Positions 7,876 through 16,234 of a stretch of DNA of 64,000 nt are shown one piece after another. The stretch covers positions 40,959 through 104,958 of the forward strand of contig CAMYJF010000005.1 of NCBI GenBank assembly GCA_947258555.1, given 5' to 3'. Under the pieces are notes generated by a model. The model saw only the letters and a program-made list of their open reading frames with translations, ran no database searches and had not been told where the DNA came from. Every line of letters begins with the position of its first letter. The first letter of the stretch is position 1. This DNA comes from an uncultured Eudoraea sp. (GTDB taxonomy: Bacteria > Bacteroidota > Bacteroidia > Flavobacteriales > Flavobacteriaceae). The position numbers were made by a program, and so were the translations under genes.

Positions 7876-9117
7876 ATGCCTCTTTTCTCTCCTATCAAAA
7901 GTACACTTTTCTGTTGGGTCTTGATAGTCCTTTCTTGCGGGCAGGGAGTCCCTTCAAGCGACTCTGAAGGCCGAAGCTCCTCTAAAGATTCGACAGTCGA
8001 GATCACAGTGGGAGCGAACAGGATACCGGCCTATCTGAAACAACTTCAAAATAAACGAGTGGGCATTGTTGCCAATCAAACAAGCGTGATCTTTAGATCC
8101 CACTCAAACTCAGAAGCGTCCTATGTACATCTTGTGGATTCCCTCCTGTTACATAAGATCGATATAAAACGGGTTTTTTCACCGGAGCATGGATTCAGAG
8201 GTACAGCCGATGCCGGAGAAAAAGTTACGGATGGCAAAGATGAACGTACGGGTATCCCGATCGTTTCACTCTATGGCGCTCAACGCAAGCCGTCACAGGA
8301 TCATCTGGCCGACCTGGATGTGGTCGTTTTTGATATCCAGGATGTAGGTGTACGGTTCTATACATATATAGCCACCCTTCAGTACGTCATGGAAGCATGT
8401 GCAGAAGCAGGTGTTCCGGTCCTTGTACTGGACAGGCCAAATCCGAACGGACATTATGTAGACGGACCCACTATGGAAGAAGAAAATCGAAGTTTCCTGG
8501 GATTAAATGCCATCCCACTGGTATACGGTATGACGATAGGTGAATATGCGTTGATGGTCAATGGTGAGAAATGGTTGGAGAACGGGGCAATGGCAGATCT
8601 GAAAGTGATTGAATTAGAGAATTATACACACCAAAGCAACTACGCGCTCCCGATAAGGCCTTCCCCTAATTTACCTAATGACAAAGCCATCAACCTCTAC
8701 CCAAGTCTTGGGCTTTTTGAAGGCACTCATATGAATGCAGGCAGGGGAACAGATTTTCAATTTCAACGATATGGTTCACCTTATCATGATTCAACCCAGT
8801 TTAAATTACGTTACATACCCAAACCTAATTTTGGATCCAAATCACCAAAATTTAATGGGCTAAGCTGCTACGGCGAAGACCTCCGGGGAGTACCCTTCAT
8901 GAAGGAAATGAGTTTGCAATGGCTGATAAAGGCCTATAAAGGAAGTGCGGCAAAATCAGAATTCTTTAATACCTCCGGTTTCACAAAACATGCGGGTACT
9001 GCCGAACTTCAAGAGCAAATAGTAGCAGGATGGAGCGAAGCCAAGATCAAAGAAAGTTGGGCTAAGTCTCTTGAAGATTTTAAGAAGATCCGTGGAAAAT
9101 ATTTGTTATACCCTTAA
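7876..9117 (+). CDS. namZ: DUF1343 / NamZ-type exo-beta-N-acetylmuramidase lipoprotein
   Basis: The 413-residue protein begins with a lipoprotein signal (hydrophobic stretch ending VLSCGQ, lipid Cys about residue 21). The mature part is the DUF1343 family (GH171), whose characterised members (NamZ) remove MurNAc from the non-reducing end of peptidoglycan fragments. Family-typical stretches are FSPEHGFRGTADAGE, VFDIQDVGVRFYTYI and FEGTHMNAGRGTDFQFQ. Its likely job is peptidoglycan turnover or recycling at the inner face of the outer membrane or in the periplasm. The 3' end overlaps the convergent sterol-desaturase gene by 4 bp. Confidence 0.85.
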   Translation: MPLFSPIKSTLFCWVLIVLSCGQGVPSSDSEGRSSSKDSTVEITVGANRIPAYLKQLQNKRVGIVANQTSVIFRSHSNSEASYVHLVDSLLLHKIDIKRVFSPEHGFRGTADAGEKVTDGKDERTGIPIVSLYGAQRKPSQDHLADLDVVVFDIQDVGVRFYTYIATLQYVMEACAEAGVPVLVLDRPNPNGHYVDGPTMEEENRSFLGLNAIPLVYGMTIGEYALMVNGEKWLENGAMADLKVIELENYTHQSNYALPIRPSPNLPNDKAINLYPSLGLFEGTHMNAGRGTDFQFQRYGSPYHDSTQFKLRYIPKPNFGSKSPKFNGLSCYGEDLRGVPFMKEMSLQWLIKAYKGSAAKSEFFNTSGFTKHAGTAELQEQIVAGWSEAKIKESWAKSLEDFKKIRGKYLLYP

Positions 9118-9965
9118 ACTTCGAGCTGTTTTCCAGTCGTAGGTTTCCGGTATTTGTGAAAGGGTTGTTTTAGCAATCCCACGATACTTCCGTTCTCTTC
9201 CTTGTCCGGAAACGTATCAACACCATAAATGATTACTTCACGATCTAATTCCATGTAAGTGCCAAACAAGCGGTCCCAAATAGAAAAAATATTTCCATAA
9301 TTAGAATCTGTATACGGCAATACATAGTGGTGGTGGACTTTGTGCATGTCGGGAGAAACGATCACCCAACTCAACGCTTTGTCAATTTTACGCGGCAAGC
9401 GAATATTGGCATGACCAAATTGTGTGGCGACCAATGAAAGTGATTGATAAAGCATAATAATGCCAACAGGAGTACCTACAACTAATACACCCAGAGTGGT
9501 AAAGACAAAACGAATAACACTTTCAAAAGGATGGTGCCTGTTCGCAGTAGTGGTATCTACTTCATGATCTGTATGATGCACCAAATGGATCATCCATAGT
9601 GGTTTCACCTGGTGCTCTACATAATGAGCAAGGTAGGCCCCAAAAAAATCCAATAAGAGAACTCCCATGACCACATAGGCCCAAAGCGGCATTTCAGGAA
9701 ACCAGTTAATGATCCCAAAATCATTAGCTACAGCCCAATCGCTCGTCATCAGCAGAATAAAGGCCAGCCCAAAATTGACGGCTAAGGTAGTTAAGGTGAA
9801 AAAGAAATTAGGGAGGGCATGCCGCCATTTGCGATAGTCAAATTTGAATAAGGGTACGGCTCCTTCAAGCAACCAGAAAAATGTGATCCCTGACACAAGA
9901 ATAAGACTTCTATGAGCAGAGGGGATCGTTTCAAAATATTCAATTATGGCTTCCATGACGCTCAA
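9114..9965 (-). CDS. Sterol desaturase / fatty acid hydroxylase family membrane protein
   Basis: The 283-residue integral membrane protein has about five hydrophobic segments. It carries the histidine clusters that hold the di-iron centre of this superfamily: HYVEH (114-118), HLVHH (127-131) with H134, NRHHP (142-146) and HKVHHHY (208-214). Members hydroxylate or desaturate sterols, fatty acids or carotenoids, or cleave ether lipids. The substrate here is unknown. It lies 6 bp downstream of the YkgJ-type gene and is probably cotranscribed with it. Confidence 0.85.
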   Translation of the reverse strand: MSVMEAIIEYFETIPSAHRSLILVSGITFFWLLEGAVPLFKFDYRKWRHALPNFFFTLTTLAVNFGLAFILLMTSDWAVANDFGIINWFPEMPLWAYVVMGVLLLDFFGAYLAHYVEHQVKPLWMIHLVHHTDHEVDTTTANRHHPFESVIRFVFTTLGVLVVGTPVGIIMLYQSLSLVATQFGHANIRLPRKIDKALSWVIVSPDMHKVHHHYVLPYTDSNYGNIFSIWDRLFGTYMELDREVIIYGVDTFPDKEENGSIVGLLKQPFHKYRKPTTGKQLEV

Positions 9966-9971
9966 AAATAA

Positions 9972-10469
9972 CTAAAAATCTACTTTTAATTTCAGGGCTT
10001 CCACAATGTTATAAGCGGCAGGGCATATAGCTACGTTCTTAAGGTTTAAGGGGCCACGATTTTGAAATTTACGCTGATTTGTGTGGGGATACTCCCTGCA
10101 TGCCTTAGGCCGGTGTTCATACACACTGCAGTAATTATCAGACCCTAAAAACGGACATGGCACAGATTGAAGCACATAATCATGGTCTTCATCCAGCCTT
10201 AAATAGGTGTCGATAAATTGAGCTGGTCTTAGTTTGAATACTTTGGAAAGTCGCTTTATATCTGTCTGTGTAAAAAGCGGGCCGGTGGTCTTGCAACAAT
10301 TAGCACAATCGAGGCAATCAGTCTTTTGAAATTCAGCATCATGCAAATCGGCCATCAACGTGTCCAGACCTTTTGGTGGCTTTTTCTTAAGCTGCGCAAA
10401 AAATCGCTTGTTCTCTTTCTGCTTGCCTGCAGCTAGTGCAGTTAAATCGGTACGTTCTTTAGTTGTCAA
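9972..10469 (-). CDS. YkgJ-family cysteine-cluster protein
   Basis: The 165-residue protein has the UPF0153/YkgJ arrangement of cysteines: CLDCANCC near residue 56, then CPFLGSDNYCSVYEHRPKAC near the middle, and a further cysteine close to the end (AICPAAY). The family is thought to bind zinc or iron, and its function is unsettled. It is soluble with no signal peptide. Its start overlaps the end of the small upstream frame by 11 bp, which suggests coupled translation. Confidence 0.85.
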   Translation of the reverse strand: MTTKERTDLTALAAGKQKENKRFFAQLKKKPPKGLDTLMADLHDAEFQKTDCLDCANCCKTTGPLFTQTDIKRLSKVFKLRPAQFIDTYLRLDEDHDYVLQSVPCPFLGSDNYCSVYEHRPKACREYPHTNQRKFQNRGPLNLKNVAICPAAYNIVEALKLKVDF

Positions 10470-10650
10470 ATTCCAGGATGCTTAGCCCGGCACTGTACAA
10501 TTCTGTGCTATTTGCCAGGATCTTTTGACCGGTTTCGCTAAGATAGAAATTTGACATGGTCGTCGTCTCATTTTCCATAAATTGTTGTCTGAAATTAGAG
10601 GCAAGACCAGCAAAGATTTCAATGATGACCTGATCTTTTCTTATTTCCAT
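10459..10650 (-). CDS. Small hypothetical protein overlapping the YkgJ gene
   Basis: This is a 63-residue frame starting MEIRKDQVIIEIFAG and ending FDN. It has no membrane segment, no cysteines and no domain I recognise. The 11-bp overlap with the next gene, the same strand and the position right after a plausible intergenic region all support it being real, but its small size makes chance possible. Confidence 0.45.
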   Translation of the reverse strand: MEIRKDQVIIEIFAGLASNFRQQFMENETTTMSNFYLSETGQKILANSTELYSAGLSILEFDN

Positions 10651-10668
10651 CTGGATCCGTTCTTCGCG

Positions 10669-10701
10669 TTTGATCTAATGTAATTCACAATCTTAAATTT
10701 T
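10669..10701 (+). promoter_or_regulatory. Possible Bacteroidetes-type promoter of the methyltransferase gene
   Basis: TTTG at 10669-10672, a 21-nt spacer and TAAATTTT at 10694-10701 (consensus TAnnTTTG, last base off) lie 24 nt before the start at 10726. Confidence 0.35.
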
Positions 10702-10725
10702 TTCTTTTATTTTAATTAGCACATT

Positions 10726-11433
10726 ATGTCAATTTTATTAGGAAAAGCTATACTTAATTATTTAAAGCGATCGAAGGATGCAGATATTATCACTTTTACC
10801 TCACTAGGCGAGAAAGATGTCCTCCCTGTTTCCTATTTATTCAGGGGTATAGACAGTATGCCGGCATTGGAAATCAAGGCGCTTAACCTGGCAAAAGGCA
10901 GCATTCTGGACGTTGGGGCGGGTGCCGGAGCCCATAGCCTGATCTTGCAGGATCGAGGTTTAGACGTTACTGCCATGGATAGGTCGCCAGGTGCTGTAGC
11001 TTGTTGCCGAAAGAGGGGAATACAAAACGTGGTGCAATCCCAACTTCTCGAATACCTGGGGTCTACCTTTGATACCATCCTCATGCTTATGAATGGAATA
11101 GGTATTGCAGGCAGCCTCAGCAATCTGAAACCCTATTTATTACATCTTAAAAAGCTACTGAAGCCAGAAGGTCAGATCCTGCTGGATTCAAGTGATATTC
11201 GTTTTATGTTCGATCTTAATAAAAAAGGAGAGCCCATATTACCAAAGAAGGAGGGGTATTATGGCGATGTTCTCTTTGCCCTGTATTACGAAGGGGACTA
11301 TGAACCTTCCTTTCCATGGGTCTATGTTGACTTCAATACCCTCGAAGGTGTTGCTGTTAGCTGTGGCCTGCGAGCCGAAAAAGTGCTGGATGGACCTCAT
11401 TTCGATTATTTAGCCCGTTTAACACTGTATTAA
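10726..11433 (+). CDS. Class I SAM-dependent methyltransferase
   Basis: The 235-residue protein has a Rossmann-type methyltransferase core. Motif I is ILDVGAGAGAHS (about 63-74), the acidic end of strand 2 is TAMDRSPGAV, and the motif IV region reads FDTILMLMNGIGIAGS. LLKPEGQILLDSSD marks the usual post-motif strand. The residues that bind substrate are not recognisable, so the methyl acceptor is unknown. It is a single gene on the plus strand, divergent from the small protein gene. Confidence 0.85.
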   Translation: MSILLGKAILNYLKRSKDADIITFTSLGEKDVLPVSYLFRGIDSMPALEIKALNLAKGSILDVGAGAGAHSLILQDRGLDVTAMDRSPGAVACCRKRGIQNVVQSQLLEYLGSTFDTILMLMNGIGIAGSLSNLKPYLLHLKKLLKPEGQILLDSSDIRFMFDLNKKGEPILPKKEGYYGDVLFALYYEGDYEPSFPWVYVDFNTLEGVAVSCGLRAEKVLDGPHFDYLARLTLY

Positions 11434-11488
11434 TACCAAAATACCAGCAAATACCGTTATTTTAGGGCAAAACAACGCACTTGTTAGT

Positions 11489-12280
11489 ATGAAAAAGATT
11501 GTATTCCTACCATTCTTGCTCTTTAGCTTGCTATTGATCCAATGCTCAAAAGATGATCCGATTACGGAGCCTACGCCTGATTTTAAGGCGTTGAACCTAT
11601 TGGGTACTGGTGACTCAGCTAACGATATTTTGGCTAATGACACCTATAGTAATATGGTAATAGAAGCCGTCTACAATCCCGGTTTCCGGCCTACGGCCTT
11701 GGCCATGGCCGATTTTGTTAGCTTCCTAGAGGCCAGGACTTTTAAAAACGACATCAGTGTTGTGTATCGCGAAATACCTTCTGAAGGTGTAGAGACTTTT
11801 TCCATACAACAAGCAGCAGATCTGGAAGCAGATGTAAGAACCTTGTACAATGAAGACGATACTATTGCGATCTATATTTATTTCTCTGATACGAATTCAG
11901 AAGGAGATGATCCGGAAAATGAACTTGTCACCTTGGGGGCATCATATAGAAACACTTCCATGATCATCTACGAGAAAACTATCAAATCGCTCGCAGCGCA
12001 GAGTTCATCAATCAGTGAGGCTGATATAGAAGCTGCTACCCTCATGCATGAATTCGGACACCTCTTTGGATTAGTTGACCTGGGTACACCGCAAGTAAAT
12101 CAACATCAGGATCCGATAGCTCCAAATCATTGTGTGGTTGATAACTGCCTTATGCTGGCAGAGATCCAATTTGGCGGAGGCATGATGGGCATGTTACAAT
12201 CCCTGTCGGCTAAAGGCATCGCTGCGCCTGCATTGGACGCAGAATGTATCCTGGATCTTCAAGCCAATGGCGGAAAATAA
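11489..12280 (+). CDS. Lipoprotein with zinc metalloprotease motif
   Basis: The 263-residue protein has a lipoprotein signal with lipid Cys19 (LLLIQCSKDD). The K-D-D after the cysteine resembles the lipoprotein export signal that sends Bacteroidetes lipoproteins to the cell surface. HEFGHLFGLVD at 187-197 is a full HExxHxxGxxD zinc-protease site with E188 as catalytic base, as in metzincin-type peptidases. The region before it is mixed alpha/beta without a named domain. A surface-anchored protease is the best reading. It converges with queE, 5 bp away. Confidence 0.8.
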   Translation: MKKIVFLPFLLFSLLLIQCSKDDPITEPTPDFKALNLLGTGDSANDILANDTYSNMVIEAVYNPGFRPTALAMADFVSFLEARTFKNDISVVYREIPSEGVETFSIQQAADLEADVRTLYNEDDTIAIYIYFSDTNSEGDDPENELVTLGASYRNTSMIIYEKTIKSLAAQSSSISEADIEAATLMHEFGHLFGLVDLGTPQVNQHQDPIAPNHCVVDNCLMLAEIQFGGGMMGMLQSLSAKGIAAPALDAECILDLQANGGK

Positions 12281-12285
12281 AATGC

Positions 12286-12918
12286 TTAAGGAATATTCAG
12301 GTATTTGTGTGTTTGAAGGGATACTTTCCACTTGGGATGGGCCATCACATAATCCACGATCATTGGGGTAACCTTTTCGCGAACGCTCCATTCCGGTTGA
12401 AGGTATAATTCACAATTTTCTTTCACCTTTGACGCCTGCTCTTCTGCAAAAACCAGATCGTGTTTATTGTATACGATCACTTTTAATTCATCTGCAAACG
12501 GATAGATCTCAGGCAGCGGCAGTTTGTTTTTTTTAGGAGAAAGACAAACCCAATCCCAATGTCCGGTAAATGGGTAGGCTCCTGAAGTTTCAATATGGGT
12601 ACTTACCCCCTTTTCTTTTAGCGCATTTGTCAACGGGGACATATTCCACATCAAAGGTTCTCCTCCGGTAACTACAATAGTATTGGAGTAAGTCACCGCA
12701 TTCGCTACAATGGGAGCTATCGCAGTTGCCGGGTGCAGGTTGGCATCCCAGCTTTCCTTGACATCGCACCAATGACAGCCCACATCACATCCACCTATAC
12801 GAATAAAATAAGCGGCAGTCCCCTTGTGATATCCCTCGCCCTGGATCGTGTAAAACTCTTCCATAAGCGGAAGCATAGTGCCTTTTTCAACAGCGTCAAG
12901 TACGGTAGGATCAGCCAT
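12286..12918 (-). CDS. queE: 7-carboxy-7-deazaguanine synthase QueE (radical SAM)
   Basis: The 210-residue protein has the radical SAM cysteines C44-x3-C48-x2-C51 (GGCDVGCHWCDVKESW). Upstream are EEFYTIQGEGYHKG, which is diagnostic of QueE, and downstream VVTGGEP. QueE converts 6-carboxy-tetrahydropterin to 7-carboxy-7-deazaguanine in queuosine synthesis. The other queuosine genes are not in the window. A short gap of 36 bp separates it from the RidA gene on the same strand. Confidence 0.92.
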   Translation of the reverse strand: MADPTVLDAVEKGTMLPLMEEFYTIQGEGYHKGTAAYFIRIGGCDVGCHWCDVKESWDANLHPATAIAPIVANAVTYSNTIVVTGGEPLMWNMSPLTNALKEKGVSTHIETSGAYPFTGHWDWVCLSPKKNKLPLPEIYPFADELKVIVYNKHDLVFAEEQASKVKENCELYLQPEWSVREKVTPMIVDYVMAHPKWKVSLQTHKYLNIP

Positions 12919-12954
12919 GCGTCAAAGATAGTATTTCCTCGGCCATGCCCTCAT

Positions 12955-13410
12955 TTATTCGGGTCGGATCGCGATCACTTCGATCTCAATGGCAGCATTC
13001 CTGGCAAGTCCGCTTGCCGCAAAAGTCGTTCGGGCAGGTTTCTTGGTAAAATATTGGGAGTATACTTCGTTAAAGGCCTGAAAATCCTCCATAGTACTCA
13101 ATATGACCATACATTTTACAACATGGTCCAGGGTAAGGCCACGTTGGGCCAGGACATCCTTAATGTTCATGATCACTTGTTTTGTCTCTGCCTTTATTCC
13201 GCCCTCAACCATTGTTCTTGTCGAGTGGTCCATCCCAATCTGTCCGGCCAGAAAATACATATTACCATATTCGACAACATCGCTGAATGGTGCATTGGCT
13301 TTTAAGGGTTCATGGGAAGGGTGAAATACGATCTGGTTCATCTCCTGAGACCAGGCGAATATGCCGATAAAAAATGCGATTATTACGCAGAGTCTTTGCA
13401 TTATTTTCAT
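12955..13410 (-). CDS. RidA (YjgF/UK114) family protein with signal peptide
   Basis: The mature domain, about residues 24-151, is a complete Rid fold with GNMYFLAGQIG near the front and the active-site arginine in KKPARTTFAASGL. RidA members hydrolyse reactive enamines and imines to ketoacids. An N-terminal hydrophobic stretch (MQRLCVIIAFFIGIFAWSQ) looks like a cleavable signal peptide, so this copy should act in the periplasm rather than the cytoplasm. It is divergent from the HerA-like ATPase gene. Confidence 0.85.
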   Translation of the reverse strand: MKIMQRLCVIIAFFIGIFAWSQEMNQIVFHPSHEPLKANAPFSDVVEYGNMYFLAGQIGMDHSTRTMVEGGIKAETKQVIMNIKDVLAQRGLTLDHVVKCMVILSTMEDFQAFNEVYSQYFTKKPARTTFAASGLARNAAIEIEVIAIRPE

Positions 13411-13424
13411 AAGCTGATACCATT

Positions 13425-13454
13425 TTTGAGTTGCTTAAAATTACCCTATTTTTA
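13425..13454 (+). promoter_or_regulatory. Probable promoter of the HerA/YjgR-like gene
   Basis: TTTG (13425-13428), an 18-nt spacer and TATTTTTA (13447-13454) approximate the Bacteroidetes housekeeping promoter TTTG / TAnnTTTG. It lies 16 nt before the ATG at 13471. Confidence 0.45.
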
Positions 13455-13470
13455 TCGAAATTAAACATTG

Positions 13471-14988
13471 ATGAGTACCAAAGAAGAATTCTTTGCACAT
13501 ATAGAAGAGGGATATAAAACCAAGGGCGATTTCATCACCATGGGCGCTGCCATGCTCGAGGGCGAAACGATCACCGGCGCACATGTGAAAATTCCCCTGA
13601 AAACCTTGAACCGCCACGGTCTGATCGCCGGTGCCACGGGTACAGGAAAGACTAAAACCCTCCAGATCATCGCTGAAAACCTCTCCGAAAAAGGCATCCC
13701 AGTATTATTAATGGACTTAAAAGGGGATCTTAGTGGTATTGCCGAGCCATCACCCGGGCATCCCAAGATCGATGAGCGGCATGAAAAGATCGGGATCCCA
13801 TTTACGCCCAAGGATTTCCCTATTGAGATCTTATCGCTTTCCGAACAGGATGGGGTTAAATTAAGAGCCACAGTATCTGAATTCGGGCCGGTTCTATTGT
13901 CCAGGATTCTGGATCTTTCTACCGTCCAGGAGGGGATCGTAGCCGTCGTCTTTAAGTACTGCGATGACAATAAACTCCCCTTGCTCGACCTTAAAGATTT
14001 TAAAAAGGTATTGCAATATGCGACCGGGGAAGGCAAAAAAGAGTTCTCTAAAGATTATGGGCGTATCTCTACCAGTTCTACCGGAACGATACTACGGAAA
14101 GTCATAGAGTTGGAACAGCAGGGCGCCGATCTTTTTTTTGGGGAAAAATCTTTCGATGTAGACGACCTCACGCGGATCGATGAAAATGGGCGGGGTATTA
14201 TCAATATAATCCGACTCACTGATATACAAGACAGGCCTAAATTATTCTCAACATTTATGCTCAGTCTCCTTGCTGAGATATATGATTCTTTTCCGGAACA
14301 AGGCGACAGTGACAGGCCGGAACTTATTTTCTTTGTTGATGAAGCCCATTTGATCTTTAAGGAAGCATCAAAAGCCCTGCTGGGCCAAATAGAAAGTATA
14401 GTTAAACTGATCCGCTCTAAAGGTGTAGGGCTTTATTTCGTGACCCAAAATCCTACAGATGTACCCGGAGCTGTTCTTTCGCAATTAGGATTGAAAGTGC
14501 AACACGCCTTACGAGCTTTTACGGCTAAAGACAGAAAGGCCATCAAGCTCACAGCTGAGAATTATCCGCTTTCGGATTATTACGACACTAAGCAAGTGCT
14601 TACCAGCCTCGGGATCGGAGAAGCCCTTATTACTGCCCTGGATGAAAAGGGACGCCCTACTCCTTTGGCTGCCACGATGCTCAGAGCACCTATGAGCAGG
14701 ATGGATATCCTATCTGATAGCGAACTCAAGGAAGTAATTGGGGCGTCTAAATTGGTTGAGAAATATAATAAGGAGATCGATCGTGAAAGCGCCTATGAGA
14801 TCTTGTCTGAAAAAATTGAAAAAGCTGAGAAATTGGCTGAGAAAGAGCAGAAGCGATCAGAGGGAACCTCTACCAAGCGAACGAGCAGCAGGAGGCGAAG
14901 TACTCGCCAAAATCCGGTAATTAAGGTACTTACATCAGCTACTTTCATAAGAGGAGTCCTCGGCGTACTGAAAAAAGTGATACGATAA
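13471..14988 (+). CDS. HerA-like / DUF853 (YjgR) P-loop ATPase
   Basis: The protein has 505 residues from the ATG at 13471; a TTG just before it adds only one residue. The Walker A motif GATGTGKT lies at 54-61, the Walker B region is LIFFVDEAHLIF, and VTQNPTDVPGAV follows as a sensor-like stretch. This matches the DUF853/YjgR branch of the HerA-FtsK ATPase superfamily. The C-terminus (about 445-480) is basic and rich in Lys, Arg and Ser. Family members are cytoplasmic hexameric ATPases of uncertain role, possibly in DNA handling. The next lipoprotein gene starts 1 bp after its stop. Confidence 0.88.
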   Translation: MSTKEEFFAHIEEGYKTKGDFITMGAAMLEGETITGAHVKIPLKTLNRHGLIAGATGTGKTKTLQIIAENLSEKGIPVLLMDLKGDLSGIAEPSPGHPKIDERHEKIGIPFTPKDFPIEILSLSEQDGVKLRATVSEFGPVLLSRILDLSTVQEGIVAVVFKYCDDNKLPLLDLKDFKKVLQYATGEGKKEFSKDYGRISTSSTGTILRKVIELEQQGADLFFGEKSFDVDDLTRIDENGRGIINIIRLTDIQDRPKLFSTFMLSLLAEIYDSFPEQGDSDRPELIFFVDEAHLIFKEASKALLGQIESIVKLIRSKGVGLYFVTQNPTDVPGAVLSQLGLKVQHALRAFTAKDRKAIKLTAENYPLSDYYDTKQVLTSLGIGEALITALDEKGRPTPLAATMLRAPMSRMDILSDSELKEVIGASKLVEKYNKEIDRESAYEILSEKIEKAEKLAEKEQKRSEGTSTKRTSSRRRSTRQNPVIKVLTSATFIRGVLGVLKKVIR

Positions 14989-14989
14989 G

Positions 14990-15544
14990 ATGCAGATGAT
15001 TCGAAACCTGATTTTTGGGATGGCAGTAATAGGCTGCTTGACCCAATGTAAACAAGAAAAGGACACGACCTTCCTGATCCAATCCGAGCAAGTAGGACTT
15101 CTGACAAAAGGTACCCCATCAGCTGATATTGAGAGTCTCTTTAGTAACGATTCCATTATTCGGGATACCTCGACAAGTATTTTGGGAAGCTCTCAAAATA
15201 AGATCCGCGTATACCAAAAAGGGGGCGACTTGCTCCTTACTATAACACCCTCCAAGGATAGTACGGCAGTGGTTGAGAATATTCAAATCCATGATCCGCG
15301 TTATAAAACAGTCGGAAACATTAGTGTAAACAGTACTTTTAAGGATATCAAGGAGGCTTATGAGATCCGAAAAATTGTGACTTCCCTGAATAACCTGGTC
15401 ATCTTTGTGAAAAATAGTGATGTCTACTTCACCATATCTAAAGAAGAGCTCCCAGGAAGTTTGAGATATAATCCCAGCTTGTCTATTGAAGCCGTGCAAA
15501 TTCCGGATAAGGCCAGACTCAAATACATGATGGTAGGCTGGTAG
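14990..15544 (+). CDS. Hypothetical lipoprotein
   Basis: The 184-residue protein has a lipoprotein signal ending GCLTQCKQEKD. The mature part is beta-rich with a repeated style of short strands (KIRVYQKGGDLLLTITPSKD) and no domain I can name. Another ATG lies at 14996, 6 nt downstream. It directly follows the HerA-like gene, so the two are translated from one message, but no shared function is apparent. Confidence 0.7.
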   Translation: MQMIRNLIFGMAVIGCLTQCKQEKDTTFLIQSEQVGLLTKGTPSADIESLFSNDSIIRDTSTSILGSSQNKIRVYQKGGDLLLTITPSKDSTAVVENIQIHDPRYKTVGNISVNSTFKDIKEAYEIRKIVTSLNNLVIFVKNSDVYFTISKEELPGSLRYNPSLSIEAVQIPDKARLKYMMVGW

Positions 15545-15625
15545 ATCCTATAATTTTAGGAAAGCTTTAACTGGCAGGGGGAATTGGATTTTTTTTAAAA
15601 TTGTAATTTGAAGCAAAGCTCTTTT

Positions 15626-16201
15626 ATGAAATCTATTATACTCCTAGCTACCTTGATCTTTGGTCTGGCTAGCGCACAAGCCCAATTTGCCTATGAAGCC
15701 TCAGCAGAACACCCATTTGGACTACCCAACCCGGAAGCACCTGAACAAATAAAAGATTACGCCCCTTTGATAGGAGAATGCGACTGTTCTTCAGTAAGGC
15801 GCAAACCGGATCAATCCTGGGACGAGCCCAAAAAGATGCTATGGCGCTTCAAGTATATTCTGAATGGAATGGCTGTCCAGGACGATGCTTTGCATGAAGG
15901 TGGCACCCATGGTGGCAGCATACGGCAATTCATAGCCGATAGTACCCGTTGGTATGTACATTACTACAGTACTAATTTTCCTTCTACCACCTTGCCTGCC
16001 TGGGAAGGGAATAGGAATGACAGCACTATGGTTCTTTACAAAGAGCAAAAAGCCCCGAATGGCATGGAGGGGTTTTATAAGATCACCTTTTCAGAAATGA
16101 CTGAAGACGGCTTTAAATGGTCGGGAGATTGGGTAAATCCTGATGAGTCTATCGTTTATCCGACCTGGAAGATCGAATGCATAAAGCGGAAAGAAGAATA
16201 A
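15626..16201 (+). CDS. Secreted hypothetical protein (DUF1579-like fold possible)
   Basis: The protein has 191 residues from the ATG at 15626; an in-frame TTG at 15608 would add six. It has a signal peptide (MKSIILLATLIFGLASAQAQ). The mature part mentions CDCSSVRRKPDQSW, then alternating beta strands with many Trp residues (WRFKYILNGMAVQDD, WYVHYYSTNFPS, FKWSGDWVNPD). This is reminiscent of small lipocalin-like proteins of the DUF1579 type that measure residual sample mass; the link is weak. No catalytic motif is seen. Confidence 0.65.
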   Translation: MKSIILLATLIFGLASAQAQFAYEASAEHPFGLPNPEAPEQIKDYAPLIGECDCSSVRRKPDQSWDEPKKMLWRFKYILNGMAVQDDALHEGGTHGGSIRQFIADSTRWYVHYYSTNFPSTTLPAWEGNRNDSTMVLYKEQKAPNGMEGFYKITFSEMTEDGFKWSGDWVNPDESIVYPTWKIECIKRKEE

Positions 16202-16234
16202 GATGTTATTTTAGCGGTCAAGTTTCACCGTACG

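Noticed and set aside
11434..11460. Triple ATACC direct repeats as a protein-binding array
   Set aside because: Copies are five bases and unevenly spaced, so chance in AT-rich spacer DNA is enough to explain them.
12733..13305. 190-codon open frame on the plus strand
   Set aside because: It runs antisense to queE and the RidA gene and has no domain or signal of its own.
13461..14036. 191-codon open frame on the minus strand
   Set aside because: It lies wholly opposite the HerA/YjgR-like gene, whose Walker motifs are clear, and its composition is that of an antisense frame.
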